Position numbers and translations under genes: made by a program. Shown here piece by piece: positions 41,570 through 51,127 of a stretch of DNA of 64,000 nt (position 1 is its first letter; every line of letters starts with the position of its first letter). Under the pieces are notes generated by a model. The model had not been told where the DNA came from. It made no database searches and saw only the letters and a list, made by a program, of their open reading frames with translations. Source of the DNA: Archangium_A sp035910535 (GTDB lineage: Bacteria > Myxococcota > Myxococcia > Myxococcales > Myxococcaceae). The stretch is from NCBI GenBank assembly GCA_035910535.1, contig JAMHXF010000039.1, forward strand, positions 32,994 to 96,993, written 5' to 3'.

Positions 41570-41773
41570 TTACGGGCCACCGCAGTCATTCTCGCACACG
41601 AGCGTCACATCAGAGCCCGGGCGACACCCACAGCCAGGAGAGACCAAGTTGCAATCAACCTCATTTGCAGAGCACATGAGCAGCGTGGCGGACGACGGCT
41701 CCAACGTCCCGGTTTTCACCACGGGCTGAGCCCACGCCTTCTTCAGCGAGACAGCCTTCAGATTCACTTCCAT
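41570..41773 (-). CDS. candidate RiPP precursor peptide, cysteine-rich
   Basis: The 67-residue peptide has an N-terminal segment LKKAWAQPVVKTG that fits the (Y/W)xxP-x-(L/V) leader motif bound by PqqD-like recognition elements in lasso and other ribosomal peptides, then a core region with cysteines at residues 34, 41, 48, 50, 60 and 64 and ending DCGGP. Its ATG overlaps the stop of the giant lipoprotein by ten bases, so it is clearly a translated gene. A PqqD-like protein begins the same strand upstream. No cyclase, asparagine synthase, radical SAM enzyme or transglutaminase is in the window. RiPP status is inference. Confidence 0.55.
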   Translation of the reverse strand: MEVNLKAVSLKKAWAQPVVKTGTLEPSSATLLMCSANEVDCNLVSPGCGCRPGSDVTLVCENDCGGP

Positions 41774-44700
41774 ATGCGAATGCTCCCGCTGGCAGCGTCC
41801 GCAGCAAGAACGCTTGTGCCAACACCAAAGTCGCCAAAGCCAATGAAACGATTGGGCATCTGGCTCGTGACGCCACCATTACGAACTGAACGAAGCAACG
41901 AGACGTTGAACTGAACGTTGCTGCCACCAACGGGCGAATCGAATCCGGCAGACCTCTGAAACAAGATCCATGCGACGTTGTTCGACGCCGAGCCTTCGCC
42001 GACGAACAAGTCCAAACGGCCGTCGTCGTTGAGATCTCCCGCAAGCACATTTGAACCGAAGCCCGCCACGCCCTGAATGAACTCAGTGGCGACACCGCCA
42101 GTGACCCCACCTGAGAACCAACTCGAGTATCGATACACACGAGCTTCATTCGGGTAGCCCACGTACATGTCAGCCAGGTCGAGGCGCTGCACCGGTGCCG
42201 AGCCCCAGACGGAAGCACCGAACCCAAGCGAGATAGAATTCGACGCGAACGGCGTCTGCGACAACACCTGAATGCCACCATCGAACGCGCCCAGGGGAGC
42301 TGCACCCGATGAAGCCGTGATCTGTGCAGCGCCGTAGATCGCGAGGCGACTCACGTTTCCACGTGGAATCGAGACAACAAGCTCCGGCGCAACGCCTCCG
42401 TCAATCGACGAACGTCCCGTGACCCCCGGAAGTGTCGTCACACCGAGCCGATTGAGCCCCAAACCGTTGGAGGTATTCGTCGGCGTCGACGCGTAGAGGT
42501 ACTCGCCTTCGATGACCCAATCGGCGGAAGTGACCGCGATGTACTGCTGACCCGCCACGAAGGCGCTCTGCCAACTCGCGAATGAGCGACCCTTGAAGAT
42601 GTACACGCGCCCACGACCGGCCCCAAAGTTGTGAGCAGGGAGAGCGACTTCACTGAGCCCATCGCCATCGAGATCGCCGACGCGAGTTGCCGTCCACCCG
42701 ATCTGATTCGAAGCATCGCCACGAATCTCAATCGATTTGGTGATGGTGCCCGTTGAACCAAAGAAGACGAACGCGCGGCCAGTCGTCGTGTAGCCGCGCT
42801 GACCAACGACAATGTCGCTCATGCCTGCAGTCGTTGTGTCGGCTGTGTCGTCGCCCACATTCCCGCCAGAACTGACGTCGCTGCCGAAGAACGTACCGAC
42901 AGAGTCAGGCGGGTTGAGTTGAGTGCAGCCAGCTGCACAGGTCGTTTGCGACGCGAGCGCCGCCGAACCATTGAAAACAAAGACGGCACCGATGCTGTTG
43001 AAGCTTGGTGCCGCGACCACGATGTCGTTCGTTAACGTTCCAGTGACGTTCGCGTTGGCGAGAATCGTCTGCCCAAAGTCAGCGGGGGCATTGGCGACAG
43101 TTAAAGTCAGCTCCGTCCACATATTGTCGAGGCCCGTCGGCGCGGCGAATGTCGAGTAGTTCCCCACCTCGTCGCGTGCGCGCACTGCGATGAAGTACGT
43201 GTTCAACGGAGGCAACGTCAGCGCCTTCGTGATGGAACTCGCCGACCACGCCTCAACCGAATCAGCCTTCGACGACGACCCGAAATAGTCAGCGCCAGCG
43301 GCCATCGAGTTGTTCGACGGCACCGATGACGTCGTCCACCGCACGTCGTACCCCGCGACTGGCGTGCCACCCGTGAGCCCGCCGCTCGCCGCGTTCGAGC
43401 CGTCGTCGTACACCGCGCCCCACGTCAGCTCGACCGTCGCCGCGCGCGCCGACGTCAGGTTGCGCGTCACCGTCGGAGCCGCCGGCGCAATCACGTCGAC
43501 CATCGACACGTGCGAGCTCGTGAACGTGTTGCCCGCCGGCGACGTCACGCGAATCACCAACGTCGTCGTCGAATCGTCCAACCGGTGACCGAGCTTCAGC
43601 ACCGGCAACGACGGCGCGAACGGCGCCGCGCCCACCGTCACCGTCGGCAGCAATGCCGTCGAGCCCTCGAGCACGTCGAGCCGCCCCTGGAACGCGCCGA
43701 CATTCGCGCCATCAAGGCCCGCCAGCGTCAGCTGGAACTGCGCATCATCAATCGCGCCGTTGAGGTCTCCGAACACAAGGTCAGCTGCGGTCGCGGTCTC
43801 CACGCGGCGGTTGCCCTGCGCGGCACCGAAGACCAGCGCCGCATCTTTCGCCACGGCCACCGCGGTCATCACCGTCGCCGAGCGCTGCAACGCGATGCTC
43901 GCCACCGTCGGGGCCTTGAGGCTGACGGTGAAGCTGCGGTGCGTGAGCTGCCCCGTGCCGTTGTCGATGGTCACCGTGTAGAGCGCGCCCTCCGGAAAGG
44001 CCGTCGACGCAAACGTCGCGATGCCGCCAGCTACGGTCTGCACGGGAGTACCACCCGGCGTCGCCGAAGCGGCTCCGGCATACAGGTACACGCTCTTGCC
44101 CGCGCCACAGTCAGACGTGACGACCTTGATGACCGCAGCGCCGTTTGCCGGGGTCGTGCCCTGTTCTGGCAAGCCGACGCCGGCGCGGTTCAACCAGCTG
44201 CCCTGCGCGTTCGTCACCACGGGGCCGGTCGGGTCGAACGCCAGGGTGCACGACGTGCTGTTCACCGTGATCGAGACGGGCACCGTGGTGCACGTGTTGC
44301 CGACGTCGTCAGCCACCGTCGCGGTGATGGTCTGCAAGCCGTTGGGGTAACTCACGACGCCCGTCGCTGCCGTGCCGCCCACCGTGAGCAGGTTGTTGCT
44401 GATGCCGTTAACCGACGACGTCACCGTCACCAACTGCCCGGCCGCCACATCGCCCACTGTCACCGTCGTCGAGATGTCTTTCGAGGTGCTCATCGTGCCG
44501 GCCGCCGGGCTGGCGATGGCGCAGGTCGGCGCGACGAGGTCGACGCGCGTGGTGCGTGCCGTCGCGGTCGTCGCGTTGCCCGACGCGTCGGTACAGGTCG
44601 CCCCGATGGTGTACGTGCTGTCACCGGTCAACGCGTACGTCGTCGAAGCCGTGTTGAGTGCCGGCGTCAGCGCACGTGCCGCCTGACCCGTGAAGGTGGC

Positions 44701-47109
44701 CGACACGCCGTTGGTGCCGACGTCTGCCGACGTGCCGATGTCGACCGTCAGGTTGCCGCCGGGCACCTGCGCGATGCCGAGCGACGCCTGCGTCGGCGCC
44801 GTCACCGCGCACAGCGGCGCCACGGGGTCGACGCGGAACGAATACGTCGCCGGGTCGTTCATCGCCGCGAGCAGGTTCTTGTTGCCCACCAGGTCGGAGA
44901 GTTCGACGAACAGGTTCAAGTCGAGCTCCGTGGTGTACGGGCCGGTCAACGTAACGGTCGCGATTGAACCCGCGAACGACGTCGTCGACGCGCGCGCCGC
45001 GCCGAGCGCGCCACTGGTGATGTCACGCAGCACCACGCCATTGGTCGACGCCAACGTCGCGGCCGTATCGCCACACCCCAACGTGAACTGCAGCAGCGGT
45101 TGAGCCCCCGCCAGCTCGGCAATGTTGAGGCGACCGTCGCCGTTCAGGTCTTGAGGCAGCGAGCGCGTGATGCCCTGCACACACGGCCGCGAACCATCGA
45201 CCACCAACGAGACCGGCGCCGAAGCGGGCGCAGGCATGAGGCCCGAGCCGACGACGACAACCTTCATCGAGTAGGCGCCTTCGGGGAACGTGAAGCCGCT
45301 CGCCGGGCTGGTGACACCCTGACGGAGGCGGAAGTAGCCGCTGCCACACTCGGCGCTCGGCAGCAGCGTCGTCGTACCGTCCGTCATCTGCGTGATGCAC
45401 ACGTCGACACTGCCACCCATGGGCACGCGCGCCGAGAACGTCAGCGTGCGCTGAACTCCGGGCGTCGAAGGTTGCGTGTCTTGTGCTGCGGTGATGAGCG
45501 CCGCCGGCTGGCCCGTCGGCACGATGGGGTTGGTGATGGCCGGGCCTTCGAGGTCGACGGCCACGTGCACCGTCGCCGCGCTCACGCCCGCATCGTTGAG
45601 GTTCGTCACCTCGCCGCGGAACACGAAGTCTCCGTTGGTCATCGTCAACGGCGCGAACGAGCCGGTGCCACCGACGAGCGTCGTCGTACCGACCTGGGTC
45701 TCTGCGCTCAGGCCACCGTCTGCCTGACGGTCGCTGCGGTAGAGGCGCGCCTGCTGACCTGCACACAGCGGGTCACTGCTCGTCTGGAACGCGTACGTGC
45801 CGCTGCTCAGCTGCGCGGGCGTCAAGAGCGCGGAGGCCGTCGCCGGGCGAGTGAACAACAAACCGCACCCCGAGAGGTCGACCGTGACGGTCACCGAGCC
45901 CGTCGCCGTGTTGCCCGCGAGGTCTTCAATCGTGACGTCGATGACGTACACGCCGTCAGCGCCGAAGGGCACCTCCAGCGTCACCATGCCGTTGGCCACC
46001 ACACCGAAGCCGACGCTCACGCCATCGCGAGCCACCGTGGCCTGCGAGCCGTCTTCCGCGTTGGTCGCGACCGTCACCCGGAGCGGCGAGTCAGTCACCA
46101 CTGCTGGAGGCGGCGTGATGGTCACCGTCGGAGGGTCGAAGTCGAGCGAGAACGCGCCCGTGGCCGTCGACCTGTTTCCTGCGGCGTCGAGGCACGTCAG
46201 CGTCGCGGTGTAGGCGTCCGACGCGTTGAGCGTGAAGTCAGCCGAGACGTCGCCCGCCATGTTGGGCGTCACCGCGACCGCCTGCTGGCCGTTCACCTCG
46301 AGCGAGCCGGAGCCAGTCGCGGCCATGGTGCCGAGCACGCGCATCTGAAAGCCGGGAATCGAGGGCTCGGCGTCGTCGCGGGGGCCGAACACGCCGCTGG
46401 TCGTCACGCTGCACGAAGGGGTGCTCCGAGAAATCTGAATGGTGCCGAGCGCCGCGCCGACGGGCTGATTCACCGCCGCGCCGTCACGCACCAGCTCGGC
46501 GAAGAGCTCGTAGCGATCGTTGCCGGTGACGGGCACGGTCACCAACGCTGCGCCGTTCATGAACTCGGTCAACGGGCCCACCACGGTGTTGCCGCGCTTG
46601 ATGCGCACCTGCACGCCGCTCACGCAGGTGGCCGTCACACGAACCTGCAGCTGGTCATTGGGCAGCTCGAGCGAGTTGAGCGTCGCGTCGCCGTTCGTGT
46701 CTTGAGGGAAGGTCACCGCAGTCACCGCCGGCGTGGTGCACGAGGTGCTGCGCACGGTGACCACCTGCGTCGCGGTCTTCGAGCACGAGCCCTGCGCAAT
46801 CGACGCCGAGAGCTCGAGCGCTCCGGCCACCGCCGTCACGCCGGTGAACGTGGCCCGGTTGCCGCTGACCGTGCCGGTGAAGCTCATGCCGCCCGCACGC
46901 AGCGACGCCGAGTCGAACGAGAACGCCGACCCGTCGGCATTGCGCGCCGAAATCGAGACGTCGAAGGGCGAATCGACCATCGCGCCGTCGGTGGGCTGGT
47001 CGAACGTGATGGTCGACTCGGCGCAGGTCACCGGAGGGTTGGGGTCAGGGCACTGACAACCGCTGACGGCCATCACCGCGCTCGCCACCGCCAACACCAC
47101 CCGAATCAT
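41764..47109 (-). CDS. giant surface lipoprotein with Ig-like repeats and FG-GAP domain
   Basis: The 1781-residue protein begins with a lipoprotein signal (IRVVLAVASAVMAVSGC, Cys18). Most of its length consists of repeated beta-sandwich modules with recurring TVT, VDLVAPT and DPVAPLC-type strands, like Ig-like or HYR domains. The C-terminal ~480 residues carry FG-GAP integrin-type motifs such as GDLDGDGLSEVALP and GDLNDDGRLDLFVG, giving a beta-propeller. The second ATG (47109) is preferred because GAGGGAAC precedes it. Codon GC3 is visibly lower in the last ~1.5 kb (41764-43200) than in the rest, so the C-terminal part may have been acquired separately. It is likely an adhesin or a receptor. 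Confidence 0.8.
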   Translation of the reverse strand: MIRVVLAVASAVMAVSGCQCPDPNPPVTCAESTITFDQPTDGAMVDSPFDVSISARNADGSAFSFDSASLRAGGMSFTGTVSGNRATFTGVTAVAGALELSASIAQGSCSKTATQVVTVRSTSCTTPAVTAVTFPQDTNGDATLNSLELPNDQLQVRVTATCVSGVQVRIKRGNTVVGPLTEFMNGAALVTVPVTGNDRYELFAELVRDGAAVNQPVGAALGTIQISRSTPSCSVTTSGVFGPRDDAEPSIPGFQMRVLGTMAATGSGSLEVNGQQAVAVTPNMAGDVSADFTLNASDAYTATLTCLDAAGNRSTATGAFSLDFDPPTVTITPPPAVVTDSPLRVTVATNAEDGSQATVARDGVSVGFGVVANGMVTLEVPFGADGVYVIDVTIEDLAGNTATGSVTVTVDLSGCGLLFTRPATASALLTPAQLSSGTYAFQTSSDPLCAGQQARLYRSDRQADGGLSAETQVGTTTLVGGTGSFAPLTMTNGDFVFRGEVTNLNDAGVSAATVHVAVDLEGPAITNPIVPTGQPAALITAAQDTQPSTPGVQRTLTFSARVPMGGSVDVCITQMTDGTTTLLPSAECGSGYFRLRQGVTSPASGFTFPEGAYSMKVVVVGSGLMPAPASAPVSLVVDGSRPCVQGITRSLPQDLNGDGRLNIAELAGAQPLLQFTLGCGDTAATLASTNGVVLRDITSGALGAARASTTSFAGSIATVTLTGPYTTELDLNLFVELSDLVGNKNLLAAMNDPATYSFRVDPVAPLCAVTAPTQASLGIAQVPGGNLTVDIGTSADVGTNGVSATFTGQAARALTPALNTASTTYALTGDSTYTIGATCTDASGNATTATARTTRVDLVAPTCAIASPAAGTMSTSKDISTTVTVGDVAAGQLVTVTSSVNGISNNLLTVGGTAATGVVSYPNGLQTITATVADDVGNTCTTVPVSITVNSTSCTLAFDPTGPVVTNAQGSWLNRAGVGLPEQGTTPANGAAVIKVVTSDCGAGKSVYLYAGAASATPGGTPVQTVAGGIATFASTAFPEGALYTVTIDNGTGQLTHRSFTVSLKAPTVASIALQRSATVMTAVAVAKDAALVFGAAQGNRRVETATAADLVFGDLNGAIDDAQFQLTLAGLDGANVGAFQGRLDVLEGSTALLPTVTVGAAPFAPSLPVLKLGHRLDDSTTTLVIRVTSPAGNTFTSSHVSMVDVIAPAAPTVTRNLTSARAATVELTWGAVYDDGSNAASGGLTGGTPVAGYDVRWTTSSVPSNNSMAAGADYFGSSSKADSVEAWSASSITKALTLPPLNTYFIAVRARDEVGNYSTFAAPTGLDNMWTELTLTVANAPADFGQTILANANVTGTLTNDIVVAAPSFNSIGAVFVFNGSAALASQTTCAAGCTQLNPPDSVGTFFGSDVSSGGNVGDDTADTTTAGMSDIVVGQRGYTTTGRAFVFFGSTGTITKSIEIRGDASNQIGWTATRVGDLDGDGLSEVALPAHNFGAGRGRVYIFKGRSFASWQSAFVAGQQYIAVTSADWVIEGEYLYASTPTNTSNGLGLNRLGVTTLPGVTGRSSIDGGVAPELVVSIPRGNVSRLAIYGAAQITASSGAAPLGAFDGGIQVLSQTPFASNSISLGFGASVWGSAPVQRLDLADMYVGYPNEARVYRYSSWFSGGVTGGVATEFIQGVAGFGSNVLAGDLNDDGRLDLFVGEGSASNNVAWILFQRSAGFDSPVGGSNVQFNVSLLRSVRNGGVTSQMPNRFIGFGDFGVGTSVLAADAASGSIRIWK

Positions 47110-47168
47110 GTTCCCTCGAACCATGGCGCTCCCGTCTCGTCTCTTGTGCCCGCCGCTCTCTGTCTGAT

Positions 47169-47480
47169 TCAGAGCGAAAGGACCTGTTTGTCGGCCAATA
47201 AACCGATGAAATCCAGGGTGTCTTGCTGCGCCACTTCGGGCGTCACGTCGAACTCCGCCAGCAACACCGTAATGATGTCGGCGACACTCCGGCGACCGTC
47301 GATCAACTCGACGATGCGCTCCCCGACCTCCGACACCGCGCCCTCGGCACCTTCAAAGCTGTGCAGCCGCTCGTCGGGCGTCGCCGCGACCCAACGACCC
47401 CCGACCTTCTGCAACGCCGTCTCTCCATGCACGCGCGGCACGTCAGTCAACGACACCGTCTGGTTGGCTTTCCCCACCAT
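47169..47480 (-). CDS. PqqD-like peptide-recognition protein
   Basis: The 103-residue protein has the PqqD/RRE fold pattern: a beta hairpin with GGRWVAATPDER and the three-helix part RIVELIDGRRSVADIITVLLAEF...LDFIGLLADKQVLSL. PqqD-like proteins bind leader peptides of ribosomal peptides and present them to modifying enzymes. The gene is 59 bases upstream of the giant lipoprotein on the same strand, and the cysteine-rich peptide with a KKxWxxP leader follows. A 13-bp palindrome lies upstream (47512-47524). The partner enzyme is not visible here. Confidence 0.75.
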   Translation of the reverse strand: MVGKANQTVSLTDVPRVHGETALQKVGGRWVAATPDERLHSFEGAEGAVSEVGERIVELIDGRRSVADIITVLLAEFDVTPEVAQQDTLDFIGLLADKQVLSL

Positions 47481-47511
47481 GCGCGCGCGGGGACCGGCTC
47501 CCCACCCTCAC

Positions 47512-47524
47512 CTACACGGTGTAG
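47512..47524 (-). promoter_or_regulatory. palindrome upstream of PqqD-like gene
   Basis: CTACACGGTGTAG, a 6-1-6 palindrome, 31 bases upstream of the PqqD-like ATG. It is a candidate operator for the peptide operon. Confidence 0.35.
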
Positions 47525-47550
47525 CCGCGACACAGCGGCCAGACAAGGCT

Positions 47551-48444
47551 TCAGAGCCCGACACCAAGCGCGATGAAGAGCCCGGTGAGGTACGCCAGCG
47601 ACGAGAGAAAGAGCCGACGGGCCCAGGCTGCGTCAGCGTGCGTGCGCCAACCGTAGACGGCGTAGGCCAGGTAGGCCGCGCTGCCCAGCGTCGCGACCGC
47701 CAGGTACACGGGCCCGGCGACCCCCGCGAAGTACGGCAGCCCCGAGGCGATGAACTGCAGCACTGAATAGCCAACCGCATGCAACCGCGCGGCGTCATCA
47801 CCCTTCTCGAGCACGACGGTGTGCAGCCCGGCAGCGCGGTATTCGCCCTTGCGGAAGAGCGCGATGGCGATGAAGTGCGGCAGCTGCCACGCGCAGAGAA
47901 TGGCGAAGAGCGCCAGACCACCAGCCTCGATGCGCCCCGTCGCCGCCGTCCACCCCATGAGCGGAGGCACGGCACCCGGCAGCGCGCCGACCTGCATCGC
48001 CCAGTGCGAGCGCGACTTGAGCGGCGTGTAGACGAACACGTAGCTGAGCAACGCCAACAGCCCGAGGCCCGCCGTCAGCGGGTTCACCAGCCACAGCATC
48101 GGCAGCGAGAGCCCGGTGAGCATCGCGGCGAAGAACACGGCCGCCGTCGCCGACAGTCGGCCCGTGGGCAACGGGCGCCGCGCGGTGCGGGCCATGTACC
48201 GGTCTGACTCGAGCTCGAAGACGCAGTTGAGCGTGTTGGCCGCGCCAATGGTGCCGGCCGTGCCGAGCATCGCGAAGACCCAGGTGCGCACGTCGGCCGC
48301 GCCGCCCGCGAGCCACATGGCACCAGCAGCGGTGAAGAGCACCTGCGCCGAGAGCCGCGGTTTGGTCAGCGCCAGAAAGTCACCGACCCACGCGCCCAAC
48401 GAGCGTGGTTCAGCGACTTCTGCGTGGAGTGGTTCGGCCCTCAC
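47551..48444 (-). CDS. ctaB: protoheme IX farnesyltransferase (haem O synthase)
   Basis: The 297-residue membrane protein has about eight to nine helices and the UbiA-family aspartate motif (NTLNCVFELESDRYMARTARRPLP), which binds the prenyl diphosphate, with SYVFVYTPLKSRS as the second motif. It farnesylates haem B to haem O for cytochrome oxidase. The first possible in-frame start is a TTG; GTG at 48444 is preferred because AGGTGG lies upstream. CtaB is often near oxidase subunits; none is here. Confidence 0.92.
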   Translation of the reverse strand: MRAEPLHAEVAEPRSLGAWVGDFLALTKPRLSAQVLFTAAGAMWLAGGAADVRTWVFAMLGTAGTIGAANTLNCVFELESDRYMARTARRPLPTGRLSATAAVFFAAMLTGLSLPMLWLVNPLTAGLGLLALLSYVFVYTPLKSRSHWAMQVGALPGAVPPLMGWTAATGRIEAGGLALFAILCAWQLPHFIAIALFRKGEYRAAGLHTVVLEKGDDAARLHAVGYSVLQFIASGLPYFAGVAGPVYLAVATLGSAAYLAYAVYGWRTHADAAWARRLFLSSLAYLTGLFIALGVGL

Positions 48445-48495
48445 GACGACGGGCCACCTAACGCTTGTAGAGCGGCCTGACAAGCCGCCCGACCG

Positions 48496-50838
48496 TCACA
48501 ACCCGCGCAGCTCGTCGGCGCACGGGTCTTTCGGCGCCATCTTCACGAACTGCTGCGCCAGCGTCTTCGCCTTGTCCTTCTCCTTGGGGTCCTTCGCGAG
48601 GAAGCGCGCGTAGTGACAGTAAGGAGCCGGGTTGTCTTTGTCGGCGTTGAGCGCCTTTTCGTAGGTCGCGTTGACGTTGTCTTTTTCGCCCTTGAGCTCG
48701 TAGGTCAGCGCGAGGTCGTCGTAGGCAACCGACGCCATCGACGGGTCGGCGTAGAACTCTTCTGACGCGCGCTTGAGGTTCTCGACCGCCTTGCCGAAGT
48801 CTCTCTTGTCGTCGCGGTAGAGCTTGCCGAGCAGGTGACGCGCTTCGGGGTTCTTGGTCTTTGTGTCGGCGACGGCCTTCTCGAGCGTCAGCCGGGCGGC
48901 GTCGAACTTCTTCTGCTTGTACTGAACCTGACCCAGCATCGAGAGCAGCTTGGGGCTCGAAGGGACCATGGTGAGCGCCTTCACGAGCGCCTCTTCAGCG
49001 GCGGGCTCGCCGCCCTCTTTCTTGGTCAGCACCTTCGCGAGCTCCACATGGAAGTGCGAGGCCTGAGGGTTGGCTTCGATGGCCTTACGAATCTCCGCGG
49101 CGGCCTCGTCGAGCTTTCCTTCCCACGCGAGGCGGCGACCACGAATCAACAGCAGCTCGGGGTTCGCGCGGTCCTGTGAGAGGCCGTCGTTCTCGGCGGC
49201 GGCGATGTCTTTCTTCGCCTGCGCTTCGTCGGGCTTCACGGTGGTGCAGTCTTCGAGCGTCTTCTGGAACGCCTTGTCGCTGTAGAGCGGAATGTCGCGC
49301 GAGACGCGGCTGATCAGCAGCGCCTTCACGAAGCTGTTGGTGGCCAGCTGGCGAGGCGACGCGGTGTCAGTCATCGCCGCCAGGTCCTTCACGTTCTTCG
49401 CCGCTGCGCAGTAGCCGTTGCCCGGGTTCTCTTGATCGAGGATCAGGTTCGACGTGCCGATGAGGCCGTCAGGGTGACCACCACGCGCATACTTGATGGC
49501 GTTGGTGAACGCCGAGAGCGCCTGCAGGTCTGCGCCGCGGCGACGGTGCAGGTTGCCCAACGCGACATACACACGCGGGTCATCAGGCGCGATGGCCTGC
49601 GCGTGCTCGAGCGCGTCTTTGCCCGCCTCGAGGTCGCCGCTGTTGGTCTGAAGAATGCCGCGCGTGAGGTAGTAGAGGCTGACGTTCTTGCGCTCGGCTT
49701 CGGCAGCGGTGATGCGCGCGTCGATGGCCTTGAGGCCGTCAGCCGTCTTGCCGTTGTAGAAGCTGAACATCGCCTCCGCAGCGTGCAGGTAGGCCGAGGC
49801 CTCCTTCGCGGCGAGGCCGGCCTGAATGTTCTTCTCGGCGTTCTCGCGGTTCGACTCGTCGTGAATGTGCTCGCCCCACCGAATCGTGTACGCGTACGCC
49901 AGCAGGCCACGCGCGTTGCGATTGGTGTCGGCGTTCGCGTCGAGCCCGAGCGCAAACTCGGCCTTGGCGATGGCGTCCTGGTAGCCCTTGAAGGTGTCCT
50001 TCTTGATTTCTGTGGTGGCGTCGCGGTTCGCAGCGTTCGCCTCGCGGATCAACTTCGCGCGGTACTGACCGTAGCCGAGGTACCCGGCGGCGCCCACGGG
50101 CACAGCGAAGAGAAGAACGAAGAACACGGCCTTCGACGCACCACTGCGCTTCTGCGGGCGCGGGCGGACATCGGAGGTCTCGACGTCGTCATCGTCGCCT
50201 TCGTCGTACTCACGACGCGGCGGCGGCTGCGCGCGCTGCACCGGCTGCGAAGGGCGCGGAGCAGGCTGACGCTGCGGCGGTCGCGCCGACGGGCGAGCCG
50301 CGACCGGCTGCTGAACCCCCGACGTCGCCGTGGCACCCGCAGGCGCCGAGGCCGGCTGCAACACCGGCGGCGCAGCTTGAGGAGGAGGCGGCGGCGGTTC
50401 CGGCGCGACCGGCTTGGGCACCGGTACACCGTTCTTCGCCATCAGCTCGAGCGTCTCGCCGTCTTGCGGGTCGGCCTCGAACGCCTTGAGCAGGTTGTCT
50501 TTGCCGCCGGCGTCGCCGCCCTTGAGCTGCAACGTGCCCATCATGCGGAGCGCTGTCTTGTCAGCGGGCGCGACCTGCAGCGCTCCGACAAGCTCTTCGA
50601 TGGCTTTCTTGTCTTTGCCTTGTTCGGCATAGACACGGGCCAACAGCACACGCGGGTCAGCAACCGAGGGGTGCGCCTTCACACCCTTCTTGCAAACCAC
50701 CATCGCTTCCATGAACCGGCCCATGCCGAGATAGGCCTCGGCCAGAGGCTTGTAGGCCTCTGATCCGGGATCAGTCGCGAATGCATGTTCTAGTTTTGCG
50801 AGCTCGGCCGGGCTCAGCGTCTTCGTCACAGGAGGCAT
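48496..50838 (-). CDS. TPR-repeat membrane protein
   Basis: The 780-residue protein has N-terminal TPR units (for example EAYLGMGRFMEAMVVCKKGVKAHP), a Pro/Ala/Gln-rich region, an acidic patch (DEGDDDDVE), one membrane helix (AVFFVLLFAVPVGAAGYLG) and an outside C-terminal part with many TPRs (LEAGKDALEHAQAIAPDDPRVYVALGNLHRRRGA and others). Such proteins scaffold envelope machinery. The ATG 50838 is preferred over the upstream GTG. It is divergent from the tRNA gene. Exact role unknown. Confidence 0.72.
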   Translation of the reverse strand: MPPVTKTLSPAELAKLEHAFATDPGSEAYKPLAEAYLGMGRFMEAMVVCKKGVKAHPSVADPRVLLARVYAEQGKDKKAIEELVGALQVAPADKTALRMMGTLQLKGGDAGGKDNLLKAFEADPQDGETLELMAKNGVPVPKPVAPEPPPPPPQAAPPVLQPASAPAGATATSGVQQPVAARPSARPPQRQPAPRPSQPVQRAQPPPRREYDEGDDDDVETSDVRPRPQKRSGASKAVFFVLLFAVPVGAAGYLGYGQYRAKLIREANAANRDATTEIKKDTFKGYQDAIAKAEFALGLDANADTNRNARGLLAYAYTIRWGEHIHDESNRENAEKNIQAGLAAKEASAYLHAAEAMFSFYNGKTADGLKAIDARITAAEAERKNVSLYYLTRGILQTNSGDLEAGKDALEHAQAIAPDDPRVYVALGNLHRRRGADLQALSAFTNAIKYARGGHPDGLIGTSNLILDQENPGNGYCAAAKNVKDLAAMTDTASPRQLATNSFVKALLISRVSRDIPLYSDKAFQKTLEDCTTVKPDEAQAKKDIAAAENDGLSQDRANPELLLIRGRRLAWEGKLDEAAAEIRKAIEANPQASHFHVELAKVLTKKEGGEPAAEEALVKALTMVPSSPKLLSMLGQVQYKQKKFDAARLTLEKAVADTKTKNPEARHLLGKLYRDDKRDFGKAVENLKRASEEFYADPSMASVAYDDLALTYELKGEKDNVNATYEKALNADKDNPAPYCHYARFLAKDPKEKDKAKTLAQQFVKMAPKDPCADELRGL

Positions 50839-50907
50839 CGGAAAGGTGCGGTTTTCTGGCACCTGCGTCTGTCCGCGTCAAATGTCAAAACAGGCTCGTT
50901 TCGATCC

Positions 50908-50937
50908 TTGACAGCAGGTACTCGGAAGACGTAGTCA
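50908..50937 (+). promoter_or_regulatory. sigma70-type promoter for tRNA-Ala
   Basis: TTGACA (50908-50913), 18 bases, then TAGTCA (50932-50937). It sits about 34 bases upstream of the tRNA gene. The -35 matches the consensus exactly; the -10 is weaker. Confidence 0.45.
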
Positions 50938-50970
50938 GCCGCCCGCCCGCTGCGACGTCGGGCCCCGTAA

Positions 50971-51043
<73 letters not shown>

Positions 51044-51068
51044 CAACGCAGCAGGCATTTTGCAACAA

Positions 51069-51108
51069 GAAGCCCCGCATCTCGAAAGAGACGCGGGGCT
51101 TCGCTTTT
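51069..51108 (+). terminator. intrinsic terminator after tRNA-Ala
   Basis: A 15-bp stem (GAAGCCCCGCATCTC paired with GAGACGCGGGGCTTC, one mismatch), GAAA tetraloop and GCTTTT. It lies 26 bases past the tRNA. Confidence 0.88.
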
Positions 51109-51127
51109 CAGCAGCTCGAAGAGCTTT

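Noticed and set aside
41382..41729. 115-residue plus-strand ORF opposite the peptide gene
   Set aside because: No motif or ribosome site; the minus-strand peptide overlaps its upstream gene and has a meaningful leader.
37677..47480. One lasso-peptide cluster including the HPr-kinase-like gene
   Set aside because: The kinase is transcribed separately and lies beyond several unrelated genes; no lasso cyclase or transglutaminase is present.
45100..47766. 888-residue open frame antisense to the giant lipoprotein
   Set aside because: Arg/His-rich shadow without motifs; crosses several real gene boundaries.
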